A stretch of DNA of 64,000 nt from Methyloversatilis thermotolerans (GCF_000372885.1 NZ_KB889967.1:3175430-3239429), one strand, 5' to 3'; shown: positions 46,647 through 55,911, numbered from the stretch's first letter. The notes: generated by a model not told the origin, from the sequence alone. A program made the numbers and translations.

Positions 46647-47087
46647 ATGACCGATCTGTCCTGGGTCCATGAAGGGGTGAAGCTCTTGCTGCTGCCGGTG
46701 ATGGCGGTGTTGCTCGCCGCGTGTGCGCTGGCGCTGCTGGAAGCCGGGCTGGCGGCTGGCGAGCGGCTGCGCGGACTGGCGCGCCTGCGCGCGCAGGGCG
46801 ACGCACATGCGGTGGAAAGACTGGCGCGGCGCCGGCTCGAACGCGCCGACCTGCTGGCGCGGGTGCCGCCCATGCTCGGTCTGATGGCCACCATCATTCC
46901 GCTCGGGCCGGGGCTGGCCGCGCTCGGTCGCGGCGAATCGCAACTGCTGGCGCAGGCGGTCACGGTGGCCTTCGATGCCACGGTGCTCGGCCTGGCTGCC
47001 GGCATCGTCGGGCTGTGGGTGGGCCGGCTGCGCCGCCGCTGGTATGACGAACTGCTGGATGAACTGGAGATGGAGGGCGTACGATGA
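46647..47087 (+). CDS. ExbB/MotA/TolQ-like proton-channel protein
   Basis: A 146-residue protein with three membrane segments (about 11-33, 72-90, 104-128). The pattern ARVPPMLGLMATIIPLGPGL then TVAFDATVLGLAAGIVGLWV is that of the MotA/TolQ/ExbB core, here in a short form with little cytoplasmic domain. Such proteins form pentameric channels that turn proton flow into movement of a periplasmic partner. It starts 12 bases after the CobN-like gene and overlaps the DUF2149 gene (ATGA), so it most likely serves the CobN-like protein. Confidence 0.85.
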   Translation: MTDLSWVHEGVKLLLLPVMAVLLAACALALLEAGLAAGERLRGLARLRAQGDAHAVERLARRRLERADLLARVPPMLGLMATIIPLGPGLAALGRGESQLLAQAVTVAFDATVLGLAAGIVGLWVGRLRRRWYDELLDELEMEGVR

Positions 47088-47389
47088 GGCGCACGCTGCC
47101 GCGCCGGCTGCATTCGCGTTTCGACACCGGTGACGAGGATCCGCGCGCCAGCCTGGTGAACCTGGTCGACGTGATGCTGGTATTCGCCTGCGGTCTGCTG
47201 GCCGCGCTGACCGCCGGCGGTCAGGCCATCCTGAAGCCGGTCGAGGTCGAGCGCGGCCGCGAAATCAGTGCGCCCGAGCGTGGCGCCCGCCAGCCCGGCG
47301 ATGGCATGCAGGCGCTGGGTCAGGTGTATCTCGATCCGCAGACCGGCAAAATGATACTGATCGAACAGCCCGCGACCCGCGCCCCATGA
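47084..47389 (+). CDS. DUF2149-family small membrane protein, ExbD-resembling
   Basis: A 101-residue protein with one membrane segment near 25-45. [20 protein letters not shown] puts an Asp at the start of the segment, as in ExbD and TolR, whose channel Asp carries protons. A short soluble part follows with [19 protein letters not shown], which would lie in the periplasm. The DUF2149 family accompanies CobN-like and ExbB-like genes in other genomes as I recall. It overlaps both neighbours by four bases. Confidence 0.82.
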   Translation: MRRTLPRRLHSRFDTGDEDPRASLVNLVDVMLVFACGLLAALTAGGQAILKPVEVERGREISAPERGARQPGDGMQALGQVYLDPQTGKMILIEQPATRAP

Positions 47390-48051
47390 CTTCACGCCAG
47401 CCTCTGCCCGATTTTGCCGACGACGAACGTGCCGCGGTGTACCGCGCCATCGCCGAGCGGCGCGACATGCGGCATTTCCGTCCGGATCCGGTGGCGCCGG
47501 ATGTGCTGGCGCGACTGCTGTGGGCGGCGCATCACGCGCCCAGCGTCGGCTACATGCAGCCCTGGCGCTTCGTGCGCGTGACCGACCGCGCGCTGCGCCA
47601 GTGCATGCACGCGCTGATCGACGAGGAGCGCGTCGCCACCGCGCAGGCGCTGGGCGAACGCGAACAGGAATTCATGCGGCTCAAGGTCGAAGGCGTGCTG
47701 GACTGTGCCGAGGTGGTGGTGGTGGCGCTGTGCGCCGATCGCGAGCGCCACGTGTTCGGCCGCCGCACCATGCCGGACATGGATGTCGCCTCCTGCGCCT
47801 GCGCCATCCAGAACATGTGGCTGGCGGCGCGCGCCGAAGGCCTGGGCATGGGCTGGGTTTCCATCTTCGATCCCGCCCGTCTGGCCGCGCTGCTCGCCAT
47901 GCCCGAGGGCGCCCGCCCGCTCGCCGTGCTGTGCCTGGGCCATGTCGATGGCTATTACCCGGCGCCCATGCTGGAGATGGAGGGCTGGGCGCAGCGCCTG
48001 CCCGAAGACATGCTGATCGGCGAAAACCGCTGGCCGGAGGATGCGCAGTGA
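47386..48051 (+). CDS. bluB: 5,6-dimethylbenzimidazole synthase
   Basis: A 221-residue nitroreductase-fold flavoenzyme that cleaves FMNH2 to form the lower ligand of B12. BluB markers: [55 protein letters not shown] and [15 protein letters not shown]. It overlaps the DUF2149 gene by four bases and cbiB by four (GTGA). Confidence 0.95.
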   Translation: MTSRQPLPDFADDERAAVYRAIAERRDMRHFRPDPVAPDVLARLLWAAHHAPSVGYMQPWRFVRVTDRALRQCMHALIDEERVATAQALGEREQEFMRLKVEGVLDCAEVVVVALCADRERHVFGRRTMPDMDVASCACAIQNMWLAARAEGLGMGWVSIFDPARLAALLAMPEGARPLAVLCLGHVDGYYPAPMLEMEGWAQRLPEDMLIGENRWPEDAQ

Positions 48052-48998
48052 TCGCCCAGCAGGGCTTCCTGATGACGGTGCTGTGCGCGGCCGCCGCCAT
48101 CATGCTGGACCGCGCGCTGGGCGAGCCGCGCCGCCTGCATCCGCTGGTCGCCTTCGGTACCCTGGCCGGGCGTCTGCAGCGCCTGATGAATGCGCCGCTC
48201 ACGCAGCGCGATCCGGCGACCCGGCTCACCGGCCTCATCGCCTGGTCGCTGGCGGTGCTGCCCTTGGTGGGGCTGGCCGGCTGGCTGCGCGGGCTGGATC
48301 CGTCGCTCGCGGTGCTGGTCGATGTCGGCCTGCTCTATCTCGCGCTGGGCGCGCGCAGTCTGGCCGAACACGCGCATGCAGTGTCGCGGCCGCTGGCCGC
48401 CGGCGACCTCGGCGAGGCCCGTCGCCGCGTCGGCTGGATGGTGAGCCGTGACACTTCGCAGCTCGACGAGGCGGGCGTGGCGCGCGCCGCCACCGAGTCG
48501 GTGCTGGAAAACGGCAACGACGCGGTGTTCGCTGCGCTGTTCTGGTTCCTGCTGCTGGGCGGGCCCGGCGCGCTGCTGTTCCGGCTGGCCAACACGCTGG
48601 ATGCGATGTGGGGTTACCGCACGCCGCCACTGCGCTACTTCGGCTGGGCCGCGGCGCGCATCGACGATCTGCTCAATTTCGTGCCGGCCCGGCTCACCGC
48701 ATTGAGCTATGCGCTGTGCGGCGCCACCGGACGCGCGCTCGCCTGCTGGCGCACCCAGGCGCCGGCATGGGACAGCCCGAATGCCGGCCCGGTGATGGCT
48801 GCCGGCGCCGGTGCCTTGCGCGTGTCGCTGGGCGGCGCGGCCATCTACCACGGCAATGTGGAACAGCGACCGCCGCTGGGCGAGGGGGCCCAGCCGTCGG
48901 CCGCCGACATCGACCGCGCGGTGGCGCTGGTCGGCGCAGCACTCAGAGTGTGGATGACCGTGCTCGCCATCGTGGCGGTGCTGTTGCAGTTCGCATGA
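48048..48998 (+). CDS. cbiB: Adenosylcobinamide-phosphate synthase, membrane protein
   Basis: A 316-residue protein with about five membrane segments (CbiB/CobD). It begins at a GTG; then [79 protein letters not shown] and [20 protein letters not shown] are all typical. It joins the aminopropanol phosphate arm to cobyric acid. The symbol cobD is used in the aerobic-pathway nomenclature. Confidence 0.94.
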   Translation: MIAQQGFLMTVLCAAAAIMLDRALGEPRRLHPLVAFGTLAGRLQRLMNAPLTQRDPATRLTGLIAWSLAVLPLVGLAGWLRGLDPSLAVLVDVGLLYLALGARSLAEHAHAVSRPLAAGDLGEARRRVGWMVSRDTSQLDEAGVARAATESVLENGNDAVFAALFWFLLLGGPGALLFRLANTLDAMWGYRTPPLRYFGWAAARIDDLLNFVPARLTALSYALCGATGRALACWRTQAPAWDSPNAGPVMAAGAGALRVSLGGAAIYHGNVEQRPPLGEGAQPSAADIDRAVALVGAALRVWMTVLAIVAVLLQFA

Positions 48999-50008
48999 GG
49001 AGCACCGCGACACCCGAACATGGCGGCCGGCTGCTGCAGGCCGCCGCCCGTTACGACATTCCGGTGGAAGACTGGCTGGACCTGTCCACCGGCATCCATC
49101 CCGAACCCTGGCCGGTGCCGCCGCTGCCGCAGTCGGTGTGGCAGCGTCTGCCCGAGGATGACGACGGGCTGGATGCCATCGCGGCGGCCTGTTACGGGAG
49201 CGCCGCGCTGCTGCCGCTGGCCGGATCCCAGGCCGCGATACAGCGCCTGCCGTCCTTGTTTCCGCGCAGCCGGGTGACCCTGCTCGCGCCCACCTACAAC
49301 GAACATCCGCACGGCTGGCTGCGCGCCGGCCACGCGGTGCGCGGTGTCGCACCGCGCGACATCGAACCGGCGGTCGATGACAGCGACGTGCTGCTGCTGG
49401 TGCAGCCCAACAACCCGTGCGGCACGCTGTTTCCGGTCGGCCAGGTGCTGGACTGGCATGCCCGGCTGGCCGCGCGCGGCGGCACGCTCATCGTGGACGA
49501 AGCCTTCATCGATGCGCAGCCGGATGCCAGCGTGGTTTCGTATTGCGGAGACGAGGTGCCGGGCCTGGTGGTGCTGCGCTCGCTCGGCAAGTTCTTCGGG
49601 CTGGCCGGGGCGCGGGTCGGCTTCCTGTTCGGCCCGCGTGCGCTGCGCGAGCGCCTGGCCGCCGACATCGGACCGTGGCCGGTGGCCGGTCCGTCGCGCT
49701 GGGTGGCGGCGCGTGCGCTGGCCGATCGCGACTGGCAGCACGCGCAGCGCGCGCGGCTGGCCGCCGACGCGGAACGGCTGGCGGCGCTGTTGCGCGCAAG
49801 CGGCTGGGGCGAGGTCAGTGGCTGTGCGCTGTTCCAGCGCGTGCTGACCACGCGTGCCGCGGCGGTGCACGACGCCTTCTGCCGGCGCGGCATCCTGCTG
49901 CGCCTGTTCGACGCGCCGTCCGCGCTGCGCTTCGGCCTGCCGGGTGACGCGGCGCAGTGGCAGCGGCTGGAAGCGGCGATCGATGCGCTGCGCGGCGTGC
50001 CCGCATGA
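48995..50008 (+). CDS. cobC: Threonine-phosphate decarboxylase
   Basis: A 337-residue PLP enzyme of the CobC/CobD type that makes (R)-1-amino-2-propanol phosphate for Cbi[18 protein letters not shown] at the N-terminus, [29 protein letters not shown], and the Schiff-base Lys in [20 protein letters not shown]. It overlaps cbiB by four bases (ATGA). Confidence 0.93.
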   Translation: MRSTATPEHGGRLLQAAARYDIPVEDWLDLSTGIHPEPWPVPPLPQSVWQRLPEDDDGLDAIAAACYGSAALLPLAGSQAAIQRLPSLFPRSRVTLLAPTYNEHPHGWLRAGHAVRGVAPRDIEPAVDDSDVLLLVQPNNPCGTLFPVGQVLDWHARLAARGGTLIVDEAFIDAQPDASVVSYCGDEVPGLVVLRSLGKFFGLAGARVGFLFGPRALRERLAADIGPWPVAGPSRWVAARALADRDWQHAQRARLAADAERLAALLRASGWGEVSGCALFQRVLTTRAAAVHDAFCRRGILLRLFDAPSALRFGLPGDAAQWQRLEAAIDALRGVPA

Positions 50009-50076
50009 GGACGAGCGCGGGGTGCGCCAGCGTGGGCATGTCCCCGCATGAAGGGATGGAATCCGGAAAGAGAACG

Positions 50077-50958
50077 ATGAGAACCTTGTGTGTCCTGTTG
50101 TGTGCCGTGCTGGCGCTGCCGGCGGCGGCGGCGGAACTGAAAGTGACCGACGACGCCGGCCATGCCGTCGTGTTGCCGGCGCCGGCCCGGCGCATCGTCA
50201 GTCTGGCGCCACATGTGACCGAACTGCTGTTCGCCGCCGGCGCCGGTGCACAGGTGGTGGGCGCCACGCAGTACAGCGACTGGCCGGAGGCAGCGAAGGC
50301 GGTACCGCGCGTGGGCGGCTATACCTCGGTCGACATGGAAGCGGTGGTGGCGCTCAAGCCCGATCTGGTGATCGCCTGGAAGAGCGGCAACCGCAACCAG
50401 CAGTACGACAGGCTGCAGAAGCTGGGCATCCCGGTGTATGTGAACGAACCGCGCTCGCTGGAGGACGTGGCGCGTTCGCTGGAACAGTTCGGCCGGCTGG
50501 CCGGCACGCCGCGCGAAGCGGAGGCGGCCGCGCGCGCCTTCCGTGCGCGCCGCGATGCGCTGGCGGCGCAGTACGCGCAGCGGCCTGCGCTCACCGTGTT
50601 CTACCAGATCTGGAACAAGCCGCTGATGACCATCAACGGCCAGCACCTCATTTCCGATGTGATGGCGCTGTGTGGCGGGCGCAATGTGTTCGCCGGCCTG
50701 CCCATGCTGGCGCCGACGGTGACCGAGGAGGCGGTGCTGGCGGCCGCACCCGAGGTGATCGTCGCCAGCGGCATGGGCGAGTCACGGCCGGAATGGCTGG
50801 ATGCCTGGCGTCGCTGGAGCGCGCTGCCGGCAGTGAAGAACGACAACCTGTACTTCATTCCGCCGGAAATCCTGCAACGGCACACGCCGCGCATCCTCGA
50901 TGGCGCCACGCGTCTGTGCGAACAGCTCGAACAGGCGCGCGGCAGGGCGCCACGATGA
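50077..50958 (+). CDS. btuF: Vitamin B12 ABC transporter, periplasmic binding protein
   Basis: A 293-residue exported protein: signal peptide MRTLCVLLCAVLALPAAAAE, then the class III binding fold with RRIVSLAPHVTELLFAAGAG, VVGATQYSDWPEAAKAVPRV, VVALKPDLVIAWKSGN and LTVFYQIWNKPLMTINGQHL. It would deliver corrinoids to BtuCD. GGAAAGAGA precedes the ATG at 50077; in-frame ATGs upstream give no better signal. Confidence 0.93.
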   Translation: MRTLCVLLCAVLALPAAAAELKVTDDAGHAVVLPAPARRIVSLAPHVTELLFAAGAGAQVVGATQYSDWPEAAKAVPRVGGYTSVDMEAVVALKPDLVIAWKSGNRNQQYDRLQKLGIPVYVNEPRSLEDVARSLEQFGRLAGTPREAEAAARAFRARRDALAAQYAQRPALTVFYQIWNKPLMTINGQHLISDVMALCGGRNVFAGLPMLAPTVTEEAVLAAAPEVIVASGMGESRPEWLDAWRRWSALPAVKNDNLYFIPPEILQRHTPRILDGATRLCEQLEQARGRAPR

Positions 50959-51761
50959 CTTCGCCCGCGGACCGGCTGCCACGCCGCATCGCCTGCCTGT
51001 GCACCGAAGCGGTCGAGGTGCTGTACGCGCTCGGCGAAGCCGACCGTATCGCCGGCATTTCCGGCTTCACCGTGCGGCCGCCCGAAGCGCGCCGCGAAAA
51101 ACCGAAGATCAGCGGCTTCTCGACCGGCAAGGTGGAGCGCATCCTGGCGGTGCAACCCGATCTGGTGCTGGCCTTCTCCGATCTGCAGGCCGACCTGTGT
51201 CGCGATCTGGTGCGTGCCGGGCTGGAGGTGCATGTATTCAACCAGCGCTCGCTCGACGGCATCCTGCGCATGGTGACGACGCTGGGCGCGCTGGTCGGCC
51301 GGAGTGTCGAGGCGCAGGCGCTGGTCGAGCGGCTGCGGCAGGGGCTGGAAGCGGCGCGCATGCGCGGCGAGGCGCGCATCGCCCGCCATGGCCGGCGCCT
51401 GCGCGTCTATTTCGAGGAATGGGACGAGCCGCTGATATCCGGCATACGCTGGGTGTCCGAGCTGATCGAACTGGCGGGTGGCGAGGACGTGTTCGCCGAT
51501 CTGTCCCGCTTCCACAGCGCGCGCGAGCGCCGCATAGACGACCCGGCAAGCGTGCTGGCGCGCGCGCCCGACGTCATGATCGCTTCGTGGTGCGGCAAGA
51601 AATTCCAGCCGGCGCAGGTGCGCGCCAGACCCGGCTGGGCAGCGCTGCCGGCCGTGGCGGCGAATCGCGTATACGAAATCAAGTCGCCATTGATACTGGC
51701 GCCCGGCATCGCCGCGCTGACCGACGGACTGGTCGCGCTGGAGGCCTGTCTGGACGGCTGA
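50955..51761 (+). CDS. BtuF-like corrinoid-binding protein without a signal peptide
   Basis: A 268-residue protein with the same binding-protein fold (CLCTEAVEVLYALGEADRIA, VERILAVQPDLVLAFSDLQA, RSLDGILRMVTTLGALVGRS, RVYEIKSPLILAPGIAALTD). It starts MTSPADRLPRRIA with no hydrophobic leader, and the four-base overlap with btuF leaves no room for an alternative exported start. It should be cytoplasmic. It may bind or store corrinoid after import; this is inference. Last gene of the riboswitch operon; no terminator was recognised behind it (51762-52002 holds nothing identifiable). Confidence 0.8.
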   Translation: MTSPADRLPRRIACLCTEAVEVLYALGEADRIAGISGFTVRPPEARREKPKISGFSTGKVERILAVQPDLVLAFSDLQADLCRDLVRAGLEVHVFNQRSLDGILRMVTTLGALVGRSVEAQALVERLRQGLEAARMRGEARIARHGRRLRVYFEEWDEPLISGIRWVSELIELAGGEDVFADLSRFHSARERRIDDPASVLARAPDVMIASWCGKKFQPAQVRARPGWAALPAVAANRVYEIKSPLILAPGIAALTDGLVALEACLDG

Positions 51762-52002
51762 GCGCGCGCATCGCGCCGGTCTCGCGAGAGCGGAAGAAAA
51801 GGCGGCGGGAGAAGCCTGAACCCGGGAAGGACCGCGCTGGCTGAGGCGAAGTTCTTGCGTGGTTTTTCCGATGTTTTTCTTATGCCCCGGGGATCAGGGT
51901 GCTGCGGGGGGACGGAAGTCGCGACCGCTCCGTTCACGGTCCGGCCGGGCCGGAAAAGAGAACCGCGATACGGGCGGGATACCGGTGCGACCGGCTGTCC
52001 GC

Positions 52003-52308
52003 TCAGTGAGCGAGCTGCACGCCGTTATGGACCCGGGCCATCACCTTGCCGTCGGACCACGCGAATGCGGCGGCGGGATCGCTTGCGCGCAGGCCCTGTT
52101 CCACGTGCATGCGGTCGACCAGGGTGGCGATCGCGGCTTCCAGGCTTGCTTCCGGATCGTTCGATGCATCCTCGAAACGGTCGATCGAAATTTCCGGGCC
52201 TTCCTCATCGTCATCCAGCATCTGCACGATGAAAATCTCTTCCTTGCCGGGCCGGCCATGCACCGTTGCGCGGTAACGGTCGCCCCGATAGAAGAACTCA
52301 CGAACCAT
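52003..52308 (-). CDS. Small conserved protein of unknown function
   Basis: A 101-residue acidic protein: MVREFFYRGDRYRATVHGRP, EEIFIVQMLDDDEEGPEISI, then a helical stretch EASLEAAIATLVDRMHVEQG. AGGAG precedes the ATG at 52308. No membrane segment or known motif. It faces the Rieske gene across about 230 bases in which I see no feature. Confidence 0.6.
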   Translation of the reverse strand: MVREFFYRGDRYRATVHGRPGKEEIFIVQMLDDDEEGPEISIDRFEDASNDPEASLEAAIATLVDRMHVEQGLRASDPAAAFAWSDGKVMARVHNGVQLAH

Positions 52309-52538
52309 GTCGATTTCTCCTTGAGTGTGGTGGGGTGACCCGTCGCTGGCGTCACGGGTCGCTGCGCAGACTACGCATCGCGACCGCGGCGTTCCTTGAG
52401 CCAGGTCAACGCATCGTCCGGCGGTAATGGGTGCGCATCTTGCTCGGCAAGGCGCGGGGGCTCGTCCGGCGCCGCGTTCTGTCGCGAAGCGCACGTGGCG
52501 CTGCCAGGTCTGTCGCATCCGTCGCGGAGAATCGGAAC

Positions 52539-52850
52539 ATGGCCTACAAGCCGGTATGCAAAGAGAAGATCCTGTACGAGGGGGAACTGGTGCCGTGCCG
52601 GGCGGACGGCCACGAACTGCTCATCATGTGGCCGGACGGCGGCCGGCCGCGCGCCTGGGACGCCGCCTGTCCGCACGAGGACGTGTCGCTCGCGCGCGGC
52701 GTGTTCAATGGCCGCACCCTCATCTGCATCGCGCATGGCTGGGTGTTCGACGGTCGCAACGGCGAAGGACTGTCACCCACCGGCTGTGAAATGACCGAAT
52801 ACCCGATGCGCGTGGTCGACGGCATGGTCGAGGTGGACCTGCCGGATTGA
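52539..52850 (+). CDS. Rieske [2Fe-2S] ferredoxin
   Basis: A 103-residue stand-alone Rieske protein. The cluster ligands are in AACPHEDVSLARGVF and LICIAHGWVFDGRNGE (Cys-x-His and Cys-x2-His). MAYKPVCKEKILYEGELVPC starts the protein; longer upstream frames lack conservation. It resembles the small ferredoxin components of oxygenases, but no oxygenase gene is nearby. Confidence 0.87.
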   Translation: MAYKPVCKEKILYEGELVPCRADGHELLIMWPDGGRPRAWDAACPHEDVSLARGVFNGRTLICIAHGWVFDGRNGEGLSPTGCEMTEYPMRVVDGMVEVDLPD

Positions 52851-52861
52851 ACACGTCACGT

Positions 52862-53130
52862 GCTTCGTTCGGGGTTGCATCGCGGGCAAGCCCGCTCCCA
52901 CGAAATTCTGGCTCCGTTCGTGTTTGCCGCGAGCTCTTGTGGGAGCGGCCTCTGGCCGCGATGCGGCCTTGGCGAGCCGCCGGCTTCGTTCCAGGCTTCA
53001 ATCGCGGGCAAGCCCGCTCCCGCCCAGCCCGCGCTCCATTCGTGTTTGCCGCGAGCTCTTGTGGGAGCGGCCTCTGGCCGCGATGCGGCCTTGGCATGTC
53101 GCGGGCTTTGTTCGAAGCAGCATCGCCGAA
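52862..53130. repeat. REP/BIME repeats, two copies in opposite orientation
   Basis: The repeat of 27.7-28.3 kb in the other orientation: ATCGCGGGCAAGCCCGCTCC at 52875 and 53000, each followed by TTGTGGGAGCGGCCTCTGGC at about 52939 and 53059. Linkers share TCCGTTCGTGTTTGCCGC or close variants, so this pair is a subfamily with a different linker from the other two loci. It fills the gap between the Rieske and YaiI-like genes. Confidence 0.9.
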
Positions 53131-53148
53131 CACCCGCACCGTTCGCGG

Positions 53149-53604
53149 TCAGCGTCGCCGGGCGAGGAAGCGGTCGAGCGCGGCGGCGAAGGCGCGTGTG
53201 TCGGCGGGCGAGAACGCCGACGGTCCGCCGCTCATGACGCCGCTGTCGCGCAATTCGCTCATCAGCGCGCGCATCTGCAGGCGTTCGTGGATGGTGTCCG
53301 CGGAAAACCACTCGCCGCGCGGCTCCAGCGCATGGGCGCCACGCGCGAGTACGGCGGCCGCCAGCGGAATGTCGGCGGTGATCACCAGATCGCCGCTTGC
53401 CACTTTCTGTTCGATATAGCGGTCGGCTGCATCGAAACCATGCGCCACCTGCACGGCGCGGATATGCGGTGACGGCGGCACGCGCAGCAGGCGGTTGGCC
53501 ACCAGCGTGAGCGTAAGTCCGGCGCGGTTGGCGGCGCGAAACAGGGTGTCCTTGACCGGCGCCGGACAGGCGTCGGCATCCACCCAGACCGACAGCGGAT
53601 TCAT
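53149..53604 (-). CDS. YaiI/YqxD family (UPF0178) protein
   Basis: A 151-residue PIN-like protein: MNPLSVWVDADACPAPVKDT, FDAADRYIEQKVASGDLVIT, and the C-terminus RDSGVMSGGPSAFSPADTRA, all hallmarks of UPF0178. The acidic cluster of the first and third motifs suggests a nuclease-like fold; activity is unknown. Its ATG overlaps the stop of the small membrane protein gene upstream. Confidence 0.9.
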   Translation of the reverse strand: MNPLSVWVDADACPAPVKDTLFRAANRAGLTLTLVANRLLRVPPSPHIRAVQVAHGFDAADRYIEQKVASGDLVITADIPLAAAVLARGAHALEPRGEWFSADTIHERLQMRALMSELRDSGVMSGGPSAFSPADTRAFAAALDRFLARRR

Positions 53605-53783
53605 GTCAGCACCACCAGCAGCGTCACCACCAGGGCCAGGCCGGTCAGTGCGACGAAGGCGACGCTGTGCGGTTCGCCGCGCGGCGGATAGCGGCCCAGG
53701 CTCAACACCTTGAGCAGCAGCCAGCCGGGGCCGTAGAACAGTCCGACGGTGGCGACATTGAGCAGGAAGACCAGGCGCAGCAT
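53601..53783 (-). CDS. Small two-helix membrane protein
   Basis: A 60-residue protein with two hydrophobic helices (MLRLVFLLNVATVGLFYGPG and SVAFVALTGLALVVTLLVVL) joined by a basic loop with GRYPPRGEPH. The overlap ATGA with the YaiI-like gene makes it likely real. Function unknown. Confidence 0.6.
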   Translation of the reverse strand: MLRLVFLLNVATVGLFYGPGWLLLKVLSLGRYPPRGEPHSVAFVALTGLALVVTLLVVLT

Positions 53784-53956
53784 CTAGCGCGGCGCTCCGG
53801 TGCGGGTACCCGTCCCGTCGCCGACAGAGGGCTTCGTCGCAAACAGGTCCAACGTATGGGCCTCGCCCTTCGCGTGATGGCTCCGCGCGGTCGCCTGCCG
53901 CCACGTCGTGCCGTGCCATTCGGCGCGGCGTCGCCGATCGATGTGCATGGCCGGAT

Positions 53957-54220
53957 TCAGTCGAGCGACCGGGTCAGCAACTCGGTCACCAGGTCGTTCA
54001 GCGACAGTTGGCGTTCGTTCGCCAGATCGCGCAAGCGGCTCGCCAGGTCGGAGGGGATCTTGACCGCGAAGGGCACGAGGCCGCGTTCCGCATCCAGCCT
54101 GCGCTGTTCCTTGCGGTCCAGCAGCGGCGCCGCGCCCAGCGGTGCCTTCGCGCCAGCGGCGTGCTTCATCTGCGCCACGACTTTCAGTCTTTCGTTCTTG
54201 TACAGATCTGTTTTCTTCAC
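53957..54220 (-). CDS. Small basic protein with a C-terminal RHH-like region
   Basis: About 87 residues from a GTG at 54220 (VKKTDLYKNERLKVVAQMKH). The C-terminal part VPFAVKIPSDLASRLRDLAN followed by ERQLSLNDLVTELLTRSLD resembles a ribbon-helix-helix antitoxin-type domain. It could be a DNA-binding regulator; no toxin partner is adjacent. It diverges from yaeQ by 44 bases. The 173 bases between its stop and the next gene hold nothing recognised. Confidence 0.6.
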   Translation of the reverse strand: MKKTDLYKNERLKVVAQMKHAAGAKAPLGAAPLLDRKEQRRLDAERGLVPFAVKIPSDLASRLRDLANERQLSLNDLVTELLTRSLD

Positions 54221-54264
54221 GTCGGTATCCTGTGCGGTCTTTCGAATTGCGCACATTGTCGGCC

Positions 54265-54807
54265 ATGGCCCTGAAATCCACCATCTACAAGTTCAAGCTG
54301 AACGTGTCCGACATGGACCGCCCCCACTACGGCGAGTATGCGCTGACCGTCGCCCGCCATCCGTCGGAGAACGACGAACGCATGATGGTGCGCGTGCTGG
54401 CGTTCGCGCTGCACGCCGATGATGACCTGCGCTTCGGCCGCGGCCTGAGCAGCGAGGACGAAGCCGACCTGCATGCCGCGGACCTGACCGGCGCGATCCG
54501 GCTGTGGCTGGATGTCGGCTTGCCGGACGAACGTCTGGTGCGCAAGGCGGCGGCACGCGCGGCACGCGTGGTGGTGCTGAGCTACGGCCGTACCGCCGCG
54601 CAGTGGTGGGAACAGTCGAAGGCGACGCTGGCGAAGCTGGCCAATCTGACCGTCTACCGGCTGTCGCCCGCCGACAGCCAGGCCCTGGCCGGCCTCGCCC
54701 AGCGCGGCGCCGACCTGCAGTGCATCGTGCAGGAGGGGCAGATCTGGCTGGGCGACGAGGGCGGCATGCTGCAGCCGGCGCTGGAGACGGTGTTCGGCGG
54801 GGGCTGA
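54265..54807 (+). CDS. YaeQ family protein
   Basis: A 180-residue PD-(D/E)XK-fold protein: MALKSTIYKFKLNVSDMDRP, YALTVARHPSENDERMMVRV, GLPDERLVRKAAARAARVVV and YGRTAAQWWEQSKATLAKLA match YaeQ along its length. YaeQ suppresses RfaH loss in E. coli; its molecular job is unclear. Confidence 0.92.
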   Translation: MALKSTIYKFKLNVSDMDRPHYGEYALTVARHPSENDERMMVRVLAFALHADDDLRFGRGLSSEDEADLHAADLTGAIRLWLDVGLPDERLVRKAAARAARVVVLSYGRTAAQWWEQSKATLAKLANLTVYRLSPADSQALAGLAQRGADLQCIVQEGQIWLGDEGGMLQPALETVFGGG

Positions 54808-54982
54808 ATGGAGGAGGGCGCCGGGCCGATGTCCTCCTCATCGTCATGTGAACATCCCGTTCTGCGCATTGACCGTGCAGTCCTGGCGATCGGGGGTGAG
54901 GCGGTGCCGGAACGATTGTGGTCACAATTAATGGCTGGATGCTATATTGGGATCACATCTATTGCTCTGTAAAGCTTATTCT

Positions 54983-55249
54983 ATGGACGTGGCGGTACGA
55001 GAACTGAAGGCGCAGTTGTCGAAATATCTGGCGCGAGCCCGTGCCGGCGAGGTGGTTGAAGTGCGCTCGCACAACAAGCCCATCGCGCGGATCACAGGCA
55101 TCCCGCCGGAGGCCGACACGCCGCTGCAGCGGCTGGTGGCAAGCCAGGCCCTGACCTGGTCAGGTCGCAAGCCGGTGTTCGCTGCGCCACTGAAACCCGG
55201 CGCGGGCGGGACAAACATCGCCCGGATGGTGATCGAGGACCGCGGGTGA
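54983..55249 (+). CDS. Phd/YefM-type antitoxin
   Basis: An 88-residue antitoxin: MDVAVRELKAQLSKYLARAR then VVEVRSHNKPIARITGIPPE is the Phd/YefM N-terminal DNA-binding fold. The tail KPGAGGTNIARMVIEDRG would thread into the PIN toxin. A distinctly AT-rich stretch (54910-54982) precedes it with a -10-like TATATT at 54943-54948 and GGTCACA/GATCACA repeats, a probable autoregulated promoter. Confidence 0.85.
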   Translation: MDVAVRELKAQLSKYLARARAGEVVEVRSHNKPIARITGIPPEADTPLQRLVASQALTWSGRKPVFAAPLKPGAGGTNIARMVIEDRG

Positions 55250-55671
55250 TCGTCTTCTGCGACACGTCGGCGCTGGTCAAGCTCTATATCGAAGAAGAGG
55301 GCAGCGCGGATTTGCTGGATGCAGTGGCCGGCTCGTCGGTGGTCGCGGTGTGTCGCGTCGCGTGGGCCGAAGCGATGGCCGCTTTTGCGCGCCGTGCTCG
55401 CGAAAATCCGGCGGACGACGCGATCGTGGACGAGGCCCGCGGCCGTCTGCGGACGCATTGGCCGGACTTCGCGATCGTCGAGATCACGCAGACGCTGGTC
55501 GAACTGGCCGGCGACTATGCCGATACCTTCGCCTTGCGCGGCTACGACAGCATCCAGCTCGCCGCAGCCCAGACGCTGAATCTGGCGGGTGTCGGCGCGG
55601 TCGCCTTTGCCTGTTTCGATAGCCGGCTCAACAAGGCGGCCAGAGTGCTGGGAATGCGGAGCACGGGGTAG
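55246..55671 (+). CDS. PIN-domain (VapC-like) toxin
   Basis: A 141-residue PIN ribonuclease candidate from a GTG overlapping the antitoxin stop (GTGA). Acidic active-site residues are visible: VFCDTSALVKLYIEEEGS (Asp), RVAWAEAMAAF (Glu), and LRGYDSIQLAAAQTLN (Asp). Unlike the vapC at 9.2 kb it appears intact. Downstream, 55672-55911 has no recognised feature. Confidence 0.87.
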   Translation: MIVFCDTSALVKLYIEEEGSADLLDAVAGSSVVAVCRVAWAEAMAAFARRARENPADDAIVDEARGRLRTHWPDFAIVEITQTLVELAGDYADTFALRGYDSIQLAAAQTLNLAGVGAVAFACFDSRLNKAARVLGMRSTG

Positions 55672-55911
55672 CGGCAACGGGCGACTGCCGCCGCAAGGAC
55701 TTGGGCGCCGGCGGCGCTCATCACGCTCCCGTGATCTGATCCACGCCACCGCGTTCGGCGTGTCCTGTGGCAGTCCTTGTCCTGATCGGGATTCCTTACC
55801 CCGGACCCTTCCTTCCGCTCCGGCGCGAAGGTCATGCTGCCTGCGCGATCAGGTGTGACTCCATGCAGACCGGCTGCATGCGGCAAAGCCGTACCGCCGA
55901 CCGGCCGGCCA

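Noticed and set aside
51762-52002. A second cobalamin riboswitch after the operon
   Set aside because: Some GGGAGAAGCC-type pieces looked similar, but the core GCTGCCCCCGCAAC and the B12 box are missing.
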